From the NCBI GenBank assembly GCA_949156565.1, contig CASCZI010000005.1, positions 62,001 through 126,000 on the forward strand: a DNA stretch of 64,000 bases, given 5' to 3'. Below the pieces are notes generated by a model. That model ran no database searches. It saw only the letters and a list, made by a program, of their open reading frames with translations, and was not told where the DNA came from. This DNA comes from an uncultured Alphaproteobacteria bacterium. Lineage in GTDB: Bacteria > Pseudomonadota > Alphaproteobacteria > Rs-D84. Below, in pieces: positions 28,401 through 36,188 of this stretch; the first letter of the stretch is position 1; the number at the start of each line of letters is the position of its first letter. Both the position numbers and the translations under genes were made by a program.

Positions 28401-28952
28401 AGCTATGGAAGTTATCAAATTTCTACAAGTTCCAAAGCAAATCCATCAGGTTACGGAACTATGAAAAGTTTCTTTAAAGTGCTACAGGATACCTATCCCG
28501 AATTTTATACAAGTTTGACACAAGCTGGTGGATTAGAAGCCGCGAAACAAGGAACTACAGAATTTAAAACTGCTTGGAAAGAAATTGCTTCAACAGGAGA
28601 ATTTGCGGCAGCGGAACAGCAATTTATTTATGAGACACATTATAAACCGGCTTTACAGGGGCTAGGAAAGTATGATAATTCTGCAGCAACGAGATCACTT
28701 GAAGTACAGCAAGCTATCTGGTCACAGGCCGTGCAATTAGGTCAAGGATTAAGTAATAATGTCTTTAAAAATTTATCCCAAAACATAGACTTATCTTCAT
28801 TAACAGATGCAGAATTTATTGAAAAACTATATGATTATAAAATCAATACTGTAAACACGTATTTTAAAAGTTCTAATGAATCTTATCGAGATTCTATTAA
28901 AAATAGATATAATCGAGAAAAAGAAGCTTTGCTCAATAAAATAAAAGGATAA
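22440..28952 (+). CDS. cdiA: CdiA/FHA-type two-partner-secretion exoprotein with C-terminal toxin
   Basis: A 2170-residue exoprotein. Residues 1-42 are an extended signal peptide ending QQCAWA. Residues ~45-300 form the TPS secretion domain with NYYRDFNINAENLIWNN, EVTSSRVS and the NPNGI motif. Long beta-helix repeats follow, broken by an acidic helical insert (~770-1000). A Gly-zipper-like pretoxin helix (ETLAGAGLGFVVGTIPGA) lies near 1806. The C-terminal ~210 residues read SRKEESRGKPQSIGYD, then GGWSYGSYQIS, like lysozyme-type or VgrG-associated peptidoglycan hydrolases: an acidic residue before a GxxSYGxYQ loop. It should be exported through the TpsB protein at the end of the locus. Codons are richer in AAC, GGC and CTG than in flanking genes, suggesting transfer. 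Confidence 0.88.
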   Translation: MGNKKQTICNKSVYLVAISKYSKKVLTSLLAQLVVLQQCAWAYNDIIPPQNVQDNPVNHIVIDPDRQGDAFIDRAQNGTPVVNINAASKGGVSANYYRDFNINAENLIWNNYQGEAAISKLGGALHGNPNFNKPGARPADIILNEVTSSRVSNINGYAEVFGKQAEVIIANPNGIMVGGAGFINTSRLSLITGSSNGLDANGNLTPFSISDSPNAIITVISRDVVDADGNPVAYNLGIDMSGGNIMDLISRIVKINGKLLAGQEINILTGNDKVTRTPDGWTVTSKDGEDKPEFAIDSTALGGIYAGRINLIANEDGVGVRTRGDVISTMDDVRFDVHGNIIIDYSVQAAKNVNINAKDNVKAVSDIVSQNADINISGQGVDVSSNVSAKNNIAINSGKGITSTGTIFAEYGDLKLGAIDEIYASGKLAAGHDIILNGNKNITLNNIDVISGNDLMLSAKDAINASGKLTAQRNAQFTANNTIVIDGQVNVGNDMGVHSDKSIIIGNGGVQAGHSIILDTFTALLSANLSANNDIILQIPNLTVNGGDITAGNNISIKSDKITNRNTVKANNALNITANTLDNTDGKLVAIGDFVLDLLNHDWATSGTLQAGGTLSLMAKDLTNVNGDISAGDIVINASGSFSNGSDTVATILGATNSLTLNIGTDLMNYGTLRGGRDVSINSINVVNGAATGSNAMIHAGRDMVIKAAQRILNRGFVQALGNLSLTTDAAQNEDYVLNPNAQKLATDNDTTLAPEYQSIYDALDTITDTAQLYDLLANVKTSEQFYKVQKRLQMLRIDEVLTEYGEMADGADIDNLVSLPEDEMQESLAELLGDDYDAADWTIDLSGDIANINTQISDQQQRTDDYNAATRLDALAQYEEDKENARQEYADQNGDDDTGFTYPDFEYTPVSREDYATLSGEDYLDYDTMVAAAETAAKTARANKITTFIGDTTTIVNEYRTYDWSTMTDSDIADKMSLLMGDEYNPSDWIIPPFKKADALQLGYINSLRINSVNRDLVERTGIHNDGRIYSGANMDLTSNSVLHNNRGALIYSTGDMALSVENYLFNNANAAGQGILSKGALSIMGRNNGWLDHLINYDGTIGSDLDLNLHATEVVNYGSDSIDLSGIDNNIYPAMEYRYHWTETKRVLGRKKKKHKSRVISEAEYNQMKAAGQNVTATYLGYNYVKDYPELQASYYLTKKHLEDQRHNATVKTDKDEAHLTLVSETSKIRSNRGTLTILTDDLVNYNSQIFGENAEITAQNILNQNLTLNINIKEYYVQRYRKCKRVAGVCVDHYQARKEWTHNIVEEYKGLSPSSIIAAKNLKINVQTLGNGTSAVDPTAGGNTTLPYDPTSLPETELQEIVRTGTIDPLAGFKLPDGGYGLIRAGDILNSPYLYETDPTLIDLEHYLGSKYLMNRIGMDPDDVDAKFLGDAYVEHQMIKDALDKTQGFRNKIMTDAETEDYINGLYNTVTPELVADLGLEFGRAPTPEQIAKLDHDIVWYVKQNITLPNGETVEVLVPQVFLAQSTVDELYGAALARDDTKASIRGDNVTITSLSAEAESRLDNMGAIVGNRQLVITTDQINNSARTVGYQTPVLRGGDVLVLDTGEGGAVNNRGGRIETTNADSILAINTGELNNITLTQRETQDRGNYKRVETHIGDTATIGSAGDAVIITSGDLNMAGAKIGANKDIKISVGGDITAVSVQDYEYEYQKQKYGTFLGKDIKTKISESVTNVTSSISAGNNANINVKNDLLGEGLSISAENQLNLSADNIYLTDVIDYDYKYSKHTKKRLGLENIIGETLAGAGLGFVVGTIPGAVVGGIGSFADSIQEPQVGNTKVKVNMDETVKKSDISGSNVDINVVNDYTYEELSENDYSDSHKSKIGRSFIESVGRGGVIGIAAGLARKDKEKEEIYKQQEIESSNNAQVEYAQIYADYEKAYSEYLKTKKDDIQTLNISQIGELSRKEESRGKPQSIGYDKTGGWSYGSYQISTSSKANPSGYGTMKSFFKVLQDTYPEFYTSLTQAGGLEAAKQGTTEFKTAWKEIASTGEFAAAEQQFIYETHYKPALQGLGKYDNSAATRSLEVQQAIWSQAVQLGQGLSNNVFKNLSQNIDLSSLTDAEFIEKLYDYKINTVNTYFKSSNESYRDSIKNRYNREKEALLNKIKG

Positions 28953-28955
28953 ATT

Positions 28956-29372
28956 ATGAAGTATATAGCTAGCGTTATGGCATTTATAATATGCTCTTTA
29001 ACTGCTTGTTCGGCATCAAACGATGAATTGTATAATTGTTATATGGTATCATATGTCAATGATTTTGAAACATTCATTACTGTACCAATTACAACGGCTA
29101 CCTCAAAAGAACAATCTATTAGACTTGTTGAACAAGAAATAAAAGAGACTATTCAAAACAATAACACTAATGATAAACAGAATGACATAAAAACCGTGCA
29201 AATTTCAAATAATGCAATTGAAAGGCTTGGCGACAATGTTATAAGATTCTTTTGTTTCCCAAGTATTCTAGACAATAAAAACGATGTTTCTATTTCTGAG
29301 TTTATAAATTCTTTAAATTCTGAACAAGTTCAGATTAGAAGAGATTCATTATTTCCATTAGATGAAATATAG
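28956..29372 (+). CDS. Candidate immunity lipoprotein 1
   Basis: A 138-residue protein starting three bases past the exoprotein stop. The signal peptide ends in lipobox SLTA-C (Cys at ~18), so it should sit lipid-anchored facing the periplasm. Its position directly after the toxin domain and its low G+C, unlike the exoprotein body, are the usual signs of a cognate immunity gene. A periplasmic lipoprotein would suit protection against a wall-cleaving toxin. No family recognised; the role is inferred. Confidence 0.65.
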   Translation: MKYIASVMAFIICSLTACSASNDELYNCYMVSYVNDFETFITVPITTATSKEQSIRLVEQEIKETIQNNNTNDKQNDIKTVQISNNAIERLGDNVIRFFCFPSILDNKNDVSISEFINSLNSEQVQIRRDSLFPLDEI

Positions 29373-29378
29373 GTTTAT

Positions 29379-30401
29379 ATGTTGCAACGAAATAGCCAAA
29401 CTTCAACACAGTATTACCATGTAATTTTACTTGACAGCGCATGGGTAAATGATGTGACCGAATTGACTGGTGGCAATGTTGATATTAACGTTGACGGTAA
29501 AACGACCGTAACCGGTGCGGTTATCGTGGCAAAGGACGATGGCAACCTGAACCTGACAACCAATAAATTGGAATACAATGACATCCATGACTTTAACACA
29601 GACCATAATAATGGCATTGGTCTGAATACTGGTGTGGGCATCGGCACTAATAAAGGGGAAAGCACGTTGCACCCAGAAAAAACAACTGATGTAACCATTG
29701 TGCATAAAGGACATGACACTGAACAAACCACACATGCGACCATTGGCGCGGGTAATATCACAGTCGGTGACGACACCAACCCCAACTTGGCAGGCTTGAA
29801 CCGTGACACGGATAAGGTCCAAGAAATAACCAAGGATGAAATCACGGGTAGCCTGGATGCCAGTGTGACGGTTGATAATAGTCAATTGGTCAATAATCCT
29901 CTGGATACATTGCGGAATCCATGGAATGCTTTGAACACCACAATTGGTCTAGGCAATGCATTAGCAAATATAGGCTATGGTGCTATTGTTAACGATCCTG
30001 TTGATATAAAATATGATAAACAGTCTGGTGTAATGTCTATAGAAAAAGGAAGATTGAATCTACCAGGAGGCGGAGCAATGTCTCTTGGAAATACAACTAT
30101 TTATTATAATTTATTAAAGCCTACAGACGAAGTTCCTACGTATGACTTCAAACAGAAACAGCTATCCGTATATAAGGAAACTGGTAATTGGATCCTTCCA
30201 ACTGCCAACGATATGATTATATTAGGCAGCCATGAAGGAGTACCAGGTCACATAGGGCAAAGTAGCTGGATGGGACCGTTATATTTGCCTATATACTTTA
30301 TAAGTGGCGGACCTTCTGCGAATAATTGGATGGAAAAACAAGCAGACAAAGCGGGAAATGATGCGTATAAACAAAAACATGGAATACCAAATGAAAAATA
30401 A
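29379..30401 (+). CDS. Orphan cdiA C-terminal module 2
   Basis: A 340-residue frame that is the displaced 3' part of an exoprotein: FHA-like repeat text (GGNVDINVDGKTTVTG), a pretoxin segment with NPNLAGLNRDTDKVQEITKD at about residue 134, then a variable C-terminal domain. That domain contains LGSHEGVPGHIGQ and MGPLYLPIYFISGGPSA, recalling polymorphic-toxin domains with a degenerate metallopeptidase-like HE...H...Q...LGPLYLP pattern. It has no signal peptide or TPS domain, so it may be silent until recombined into the main gene. It overlaps the next lipoprotein gene by 11 bases. Confidence 0.7.
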   Translation: MLQRNSQTSTQYYHVILLDSAWVNDVTELTGGNVDINVDGKTTVTGAVIVAKDDGNLNLTTNKLEYNDIHDFNTDHNNGIGLNTGVGIGTNKGESTLHPEKTTDVTIVHKGHDTEQTTHATIGAGNITVGDDTNPNLAGLNRDTDKVQEITKDEITGSLDASVTVDNSQLVNNPLDTLRNPWNALNTTIGLGNALANIGYGAIVNDPVDIKYDKQSGVMSIEKGRLNLPGGGAMSLGNTTIYYNLLKPTDEVPTYDFKQKQLSVYKETGNWILPTANDMIILGSHEGVPGHIGQSSWMGPLYLPIYFISGGPSANNWMEKQADKAGNDAYKQKHGIPNEK

Positions 30402-30825
30402 TTATATATTTTTACTTATAATATCGTTATTAACAGCCTGTTCTTTATTGCCGATGGATAAATATGATACGTGGTATAGTCCTACAAATTTTATCAATAT
30501 ATATTTTGACAATGTATATATTTCTAATATTCATGCACGATTTGCTGAGCAAAATACAGTATCAATTTGTCATGGAAAATGTTTGGAGTATGGAGAATCA
30601 GATCAAGTAAATTTTTACCAGGATAAAAATAGGAAATGCTTGCTTTTTAGCATATCCAACAACGATTTAATAAATATGGAACGTGAATTTGTTAAATCTA
30701 ATAAAAATCAACAGTCTGTATTTATTATTGAAGAAAATGGCATTCGTATAATATCACAAGCGGAATACGAGCAGATGAAACCGACATTGGCACCGCACAA
30801 GTTTGATTCATCCCTATGCAAATAA
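30391..30825 (+). CDS. Candidate immunity lipoprotein 2
   Basis: A 144-residue protein started at MKNNYIFLLI (ATG 30391), inside the end of orphan module 2. The signal ends in lipobox LLTA-C. It is A/T-rich and lacks recognised relatives. Its coupling to the toxin module and its lipoprotein signal mirror pair 1. A longer frame upstream exists but lacks a signal in the right place. Confidence 0.6.
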   Translation: MKNNYIFLLIISLLTACSLLPMDKYDTWYSPTNFINIYFDNVYISNIHARFAEQNTVSICHGKCLEYGESDQVNFYQDKNRKCLLFSISNNDLINMEREFVKSNKNQQSVFIIEENGIRIISQAEYEQMKPTLAPHKFDSSLCK

Positions 30826-30844
30826 ACAGTACAAGTTTTAACCA

Positions 30845-30907
30845 ATGAAACACTTAACCGCTATTTCCTTAATCGCCTTATTTGCAACACCTGCGCTGGT
30901 AATTTGA
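30845..30907 (+). pseudogene. Truncated copy of the tpsB leader
   Basis: Twenty codons (MKHLTAISLIALFATPALVI, then stop) that match the first 20 residues of TpsB at 32960 (MKRLSTISLISLLATPALAL) at about 14 positions. The stop abuts the ATG of the next orphan module. It marks where the transporter gene once began, or a duplicated junction left by cassette insertion. Confidence 0.75.
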
Positions 30908-32479
30908 ATGCTAAAAAAGATATTTGCATTTTTATTGATACTTTTTGCCTGTGTTGCATTGTCATGGGGTAATATCACGGTCGGTGGCGACAGCAATCCG
31001 GATTTGGCAGGTCTGAACCGCGACACGGATAAAGTCCAGGAAATAACCAAGGACGAAATCACGGGTAGCCTGGATTCCAGTGTGACAGTTGATAACCGCA
31101 TATTCTCAGAATCTGGGCGCGAACAAATCGCCAAACAGCATGAAGATTTCGTTGACAATGTTGAGCAAATTGGCGACGGTTTGCGGAATAATATCGTCAC
31201 AAAGTCCATTGAAAATGCTTATACGGACAAGACGAAAGATATAATCGACACCATCGGCGATTATATCGAACAAGATCGTCAAGTGACCGAATTGCAACAA
31301 AAACATCAAGATTTGGTACAAGCCTTGAACGGTTTGACGAATTATGAATCTGCGGAGGCACGAGATATCCTGCAACAAGTTGCAGATTTTGTCGCCGGAA
31401 CAGACGGATTCAGTGGTGATTTGAAATTGGCGAATATTGATGGCGATGTGATTGGATTTGCCTATCAGAGCAATGACGGCAGTGTGAAAAATATATCGCT
31501 GAATCTGGCGAATATTGATATGACAGACCCGAATGCATTGATGAATGCGTTGTATCACGAAACCACGAACTTTGACCAGCATACAAAGAATGAACAAACC
31601 GCCAAAAACCGTGGCGACACTGGTTCCGGCATCTTTGACCTGAAAAATTATGGGAATGAAAACACCAATGATACAAATAAGGATAACTGGGTATTTGATT
31701 ATAATGATTCAACCATTACAGAATCAGGCAATATGACATTTATAAAAGATGTTATATCTGGAGCAAATGGTACTGGTACAACAAATTATAGTACCTATGG
31801 TGATTTGGATATAGATGGAAAGAAACTTGTTATAACTGCTGTAGACCCAACAGATGGGAGTACAGCAATAATAGATAATGCAACAAAGAAGGTGATTGCA
31901 AATTCCAAACATGTGACAGAATTCATTATGTATGATCACGATGATAATATTGTTGCAACAAAAAGTGCAAATGGGGCAGCTGTTGGCAATATTATTCACT
32001 TGGACGTAGATATAAGCAATTATGTTAACTCCAAAGTAAAACAAGCTGACTCTGAAAGCTTAAAGACAGTTATTAGTAAGGTTAGCGATTATGGAGAATA
32101 TGATATAAAAAATAGAGTTCCAAAAGATTATGGTCTTGAAAGAAATGTACCTGGATATGATTATCATTATGATGGTTATATGCAAGATGGTAAAGTTGTT
32201 TCTGGAAGATCTGCCGGGAATGACACTTTCGGTAGAATTATACAAAATTTATCGTGGCCAAATGCAATATCTGTGTTGGGAGCGGATATTTATCAGAGTA
32301 TGGGGTATGCCAAACAATCTACAAAACAATTTATAAACGATGCGTCAAATATAAATACTTTTGAAGATTTGAAGAACATTCAGTTGCCAAGATTATGGTT
32401 TCCTGAAAGCCAAGAAGCAAAAAGTCGTATATATGAAGGTGCTCATACACAAGAACAAATAAACTCTAAAAATAAATAA
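30908..32479 (+). CDS. Orphan toxin module 3 with its own signal peptide
   Basis: A 523-residue protein. Residues 1-21 are a signal peptide (MLKKIFAFLLILFACVALSWG) joined directly to the same pretoxin segment as module 2 (NPDLAGLNRDTDKVQEITKD), followed by a helical stretch, a mixed repeat region and a distinct C-terminal domain containing NVPGYDYHYDGY and WPNAISVLGADIY. It lacks the TPS domain, so TpsB export is not expected, yet it could reach the periplasm on its own. The C-terminus is not recognised. It is followed by another lipoprotein gene. Confidence 0.65.
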   Translation: MLKKIFAFLLILFACVALSWGNITVGGDSNPDLAGLNRDTDKVQEITKDEITGSLDSSVTVDNRIFSESGREQIAKQHEDFVDNVEQIGDGLRNNIVTKSIENAYTDKTKDIIDTIGDYIEQDRQVTELQQKHQDLVQALNGLTNYESAEARDILQQVADFVAGTDGFSGDLKLANIDGDVIGFAYQSNDGSVKNISLNLANIDMTDPNALMNALYHETTNFDQHTKNEQTAKNRGDTGSGIFDLKNYGNENTNDTNKDNWVFDYNDSTITESGNMTFIKDVISGANGTGTTNYSTYGDLDIDGKKLVITAVDPTDGSTAIIDNATKKVIANSKHVTEFIMYDHDDNIVATKSANGAAVGNIIHLDVDISNYVNSKVKQADSESLKTVISKVSDYGEYDIKNRVPKDYGLERNVPGYDYHYDGYMQDGKVVSGRSAGNDTFGRIIQNLSWPNAISVLGADIYQSMGYAKQSTKQFINDASNINTFEDLKNIQLPRLWFPESQEAKSRIYEGAHTQEQINSKNK

Positions 32480-32488
32480 GGTTTGCAA

Positions 32489-32911
32489 ATGCGGTATATC
32501 ATACTATGTTTTATTCTAATAATACAAGTTAATATCTTAACTGGTTGTAATTATTATGTGCCTAAAACTATAAAAATAAAAGAAAATGCATATACATTAG
32601 ATAAACATCATTTTATGCATATTAAAAATAAATATTTAATTAGAGTTTGTGATTCTTATTATGATTTATGTACAGGTCAAAACTCTTCTCTTATACTGAA
32701 TAATACGAATAACATAATAGATATATATTCAGAAAACGAAGATTCTTTGGTCGTTGTTATAAAAGATGACATTTCTGCAATTGGAAATTTGCTTATACCT
32801 GATATAGAAAGACAAGAGCCTCTAATTGAAATAAAAAATGGTTATAAGAGATTAAATTATGGCTATAGTTCTATTTATAAGATCAATTTTATCATGGAAT
32901 ATAAGATCTAG
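32489..32911 (+). CDS. Candidate immunity lipoprotein 3
   Basis: A 140-residue protein from the ATG at 32489 (MRYIILCFIL), behind ggtttgcaa; a start two codons earlier is also possible. The signal ends ILTG-C, a clear lipobox. It is very A/T-rich and unlike its neighbours. By position it is the immunity partner of module 3, making three of three immunity candidates lipoproteins. Confidence 0.6.
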   Translation: MRYIILCFILIIQVNILTGCNYYVPKTIKIKENAYTLDKHHFMHIKNKYLIRVCDSYYDLCTGQNSSLILNNTNNIIDIYSENEDSLVVVIKDDISAIGNLLIPDIERQEPLIEIKNGYKRLNYGYSSIYKINFIMEYKI

Positions 32912-32959
32912 AAAGTTTTGTAATGACCCTTTCGAGTATAAATAATCAGGCACAAACAT

Positions 32960-34827
32960 ATGAAACGTTTATCAACCATTTCTCTAATTTCTTTACTCGC
33001 AACCCCTGCGCTGGCATTGACACCCGAACAAATCGCCCAACAACAGTTGGTCATTCAGCAACAGCAGGAACAGGCGTTGCAGAACGAACGTAACCAACAG
33101 CAGGTATTAGAGGCGCAACGCGTCCGCGAATCCCGTGACCAGACATCACAATCGGATAAATCCGAATTGGGAACCGGCACAGATACAGACGAATGCCCCC
33201 GATTTAATAAAGTCATGGTGTACGGGAACAAAAAGTTTTCCGACCGCCGCATCGCCAAAATCACAGATTCATACATCGGTCGGTGCGTGAACCGCGCCAA
33301 TATGGAAAACATCCAAAAAGAGCTGACCGACCTGTACATTGACCGTAAATATACCCTGGCACGTGTATATTTTGACCAACGTAACTCCAAATTGACCAAG
33401 ACCGACTGCGACATCATATTCATTATCGAAGAGGGATTGGTCAAATCAGTCCAACTACAGGACGTGTACGACGGCGAAACATACGAACCAGAATCCAAGT
33501 TTACAAAATTTCGCCAGTGGACCAAGGCACAGGTTGCCGTCCCAGGAACCGTCGGCAGAGTGTTTAAGATAAAGGATTTTGAGCAAGGGTTGGACCAAAT
33601 CAACCGTTTACAGTCCAATAACGCCACCATCGACCTGCGCCCCGTTGCCGATTTGGACATGGCCGGATACAGCGATGTTGTGTTTTTGAACAACCACGAC
33701 AGCCACCGCACGACATTTTGGGAATGGGATTTGATAACAGTGGCAACAAAAGTGTCGGCGAAAACAACCTGAACATCAGTTTGAATCAGGACAACCTGCT
33801 GGCATTACAGGATAACATTTACCTTAAATACACCCATGACAGCGATTTTGCGGGCCACCATCATCACAGCCAGTCGCTGTACAGCGCGATAACAATCCCG
33901 TATGGATACTGGACGTTGGGATACAACCTGTCATATTCCGATTATCGCACCACCGTGGACGGGTTATATACATCGTTTCAGACGCATGGCGACACCCTAA
34001 CGCAGGGGTTGTCGTTGGAACGCGTCGTTTATCGCAGCGCACGGTATCGCACCAACCTGGGGGCGGTATTACAGACGCGCAGCACCGAAAACTGGGTTCG
34101 TGATATGCGTAGTATCACAGGTTCACGCCGTTCCAGCAATGTGAACATATTCTGGAACAACACCATATACCACCCACTGGGAACGATTATTGTAAAGCCA
34201 TCGTATCAGCGCGGCCTAGACTGGTTATGGGCGCGACGCGATGCGAGGGACACTTTTGATACAGAACCGCATTTGCAATACGATATGCTGAAACTGTACC
34301 TGTATTCCAATATGAAATTCAATCTGGGACTGCCGTTTAACTGGATATTGACCGCGGACGGTCAGTACAGTTTCCAAAACCTGTACGGCAACGACCAATT
34401 CAGCATCGGTGGCGAATGGACGGTGCGTGGTTATCGTGACAATGTTATCAGCGGCGACAACGGGTTTTATGTACGCAACGAATTGCGAACCCCGATGGAC
34501 AGATTGGTTCCGGGCGTTTTGACGCGTCAATCGTTTATGAATGCCGGTGGCAAATGGTCGGTAAACAGTGCGCTGGGCCGCACCCAGTTGGGAATTTTCG
34601 GCGATTACGGATATGTTGAAAACGCACACAAGATAACACCCGATACGTATGATTCCAATTCCGGGGACATGGCCGGTATCGGCGCGGGACTGTATTATTA
34701 CGGCCGGTATTTGAATTGGTCGCTGGCATATTCACAAGGGCTCTCCGCACCAAAATACATCCAAACGCGCGACGGCATGCCCCGGGAAGAGCATGCGATA
34801 TATTGGCGCATTGGCGCGAATTATTAA
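32960..34827 (+). pseudogene. cdiB: TpsB/CdiB outer-membrane transporter, apparent frameshift
   Basis: The Omp85-superfamily pore that should secrete the exoprotein. Frame 1 (32960-33772) holds a signal peptide, a Gln-rich linker, POTRA-type text (VYGNKKFSDRRIAKIT, FIIEEGLVKSVQL) and the start of the barrel. Frame 2 (33718-34827) continues the barrel, with a VRGYRD motif near the end (TVRGYRDN) typical of TpsB, and finishes with an aromatic C-terminus. They join as TTFWGMGFDNSG if one G is added to the GGG run at 33719-33721. So the gene is off or phase-variable by one base, or this is a sequence error. Combined length is normal (about 620). Confidence 0.8.
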
Positions 34828-35034
34828 GCATTTACTGATTTACTAACCAAAATCATCTGCAATCTTGGAGAGCTATATATATTTAATGATTTTGCGGTCA
34901 TTGCGTAAATCGCCGGGATAATCACGGTATTGTCCAACTGGATACAAATTTAAGTATTTTTTTATTGATTGCTATCTTTGTTTTCGGGTGGTATATTCAA
35001 TTGTGTCCAAAATTATAACAAAAGGATATGGAAT

Positions 35035-35847
35035 ATGTTATTAAAAGGAAAAAAGATTTTAATTACTGGTGTGGCCAATGATTGGTCCATGGCATGGGCG
35101 ATTGCCAAGCGGGCCCATGAAATGGGGGCGGAAATTGCCATGCCGTATGCAATGGCGGCCCTGGAAAAGCGGGTGCGCCCATTGGCAGAATCGATCGGGG
35201 CGAAATTTGTGCGTGAATGCAATGTTCAAAACGATGAACAGATGGATGCATTATTTGCGGATATTGAAAAAGAATGGGGGCGATTGGATGGAATGTTGCA
35301 CGCAATCGCGTTTTCGGATAAAAACGAATTGACGGGTCGGTATGCCGACACATCGCGTGACAACTTTAAAAACACGATGGATATTTCGGTGTATTCGTTG
35401 GTTGATTTGACCCGACGGGCATCTAAATTAATGACCGATGGGGGCAGTATTGTTGCATTAACATATTTTGGCGGGGAAAAATCCGTGCCGAATTATAATG
35501 TCATGGGTGTCGCGAAATCTGCACTGGACAGCAGTGTTCGATATTTGGCGTCTGATTTAGGCAAAGACAATATTCGCGTTAATGCCATCAGTGCGGGTCC
35601 GATCATGACCCTGGCGTCGTCGGGGGTTGGTGGGTTCAAGGCGATGTTGCGTTTGAACGCGGACCAAACACCGTTGCGTCGCAATATGACGCTGGAAGAT
35701 GTGTCGGGTGCGGCCGTGTATTTGTTCAGTGATCTGTCGTCGGCCGTCACGGGCGAAGTGCACCACGTCGATTGTGGGTATTCCACGACGGGCATGATGC
35801 CGAATGAATTAAAAGACATCGTCTTGAAAGGATTGGAAGAAAAATAA
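35035..35847 (+). CDS. fabI: Enoyl-[acyl-carrier-protein] reductase (NADH)
   Basis: A 270-residue short-chain-dehydrogenase-like enzyme that carries out the last reduction of each fatty-acid elongation cycle. The start is MLLKGKK behind aaagga; the longer frame has no homology. Seen: the FabI-type nucleotide loop ITGVANDWSMAWAIA, the catalytic Tyr/Lys in YNVMGVAKSAL, and AGPIMTLASSG. Single-gene unit with a terminator directly after. Confidence 0.95.
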   Translation: MLLKGKKILITGVANDWSMAWAIAKRAHEMGAEIAMPYAMAALEKRVRPLAESIGAKFVRECNVQNDEQMDALFADIEKEWGRLDGMLHAIAFSDKNELTGRYADTSRDNFKNTMDISVYSLVDLTRRASKLMTDGGSIVALTYFGGEKSVPNYNVMGVAKSALDSSVRYLASDLGKDNIRVNAISAGPIMTLASSGVGGFKAMLRLNADQTPLRRNMTLEDVSGAAVYLFSDLSSAVTGEVHHVDCGYSTTGMMPNELKDIVLKGLEEK

Positions 35848-35848
35848 T

Positions 35849-35876
35849 AAAAGCCCCGGTGATTCCGGGGATTTTT
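35849..35876 (+). terminator. Terminator of fabI
   Basis: Stem agccccgg/ccggggat with a tgatt loop and five T, two bases past the stop. Confidence 0.85.
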
Positions 35877-35940
35877 GTTAAAGGGCAGAGTTCGATTACT
35901 CTCACTGGTGGCCTGAGGGATGTTCCCGAGCCTGGGGCCC

Positions 35941-36172
35941 TGTGTAGGATCTTTAAAAGAAAGGCCACCCCGTCGTTATCACCCACAAAAATTTTCAATT
36001 TTTGTGGGGCCCGATTGCGGTCACCCCGACCCCGGGCCTCGCGGAAATTGTTAAATTTCCGTGGGTGGATTCACGGAGGGGAACTTAAACTCAGCGTGGC
36101 ACGGTGCAAGTTCTCCTCCCTCGAGGGGAGTACCCCGAAGGGGGGCTTTACCTGAACTCTGAACACTGGTAT
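35941..36172. repeat. Dispersed GC-rich intergenic repeat, copy 2
   Basis: It shares with 102-412 the segment caccccgtcg...tatcacccac, the aaaaattttcaattttt hairpin, ggaggggaactt and the right edge ctgaactctgaacactggt. The words cagagttc near 35885 and gaactctg near 36152 are inverted relative to each other, so the repeat may have short terminal inverted ends. It fills the gap between fabI and lpxI. No coding potential seen. Confidence 0.6.
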
Positions 36173-36188
36173 TCCGGGTACGGAGTAA

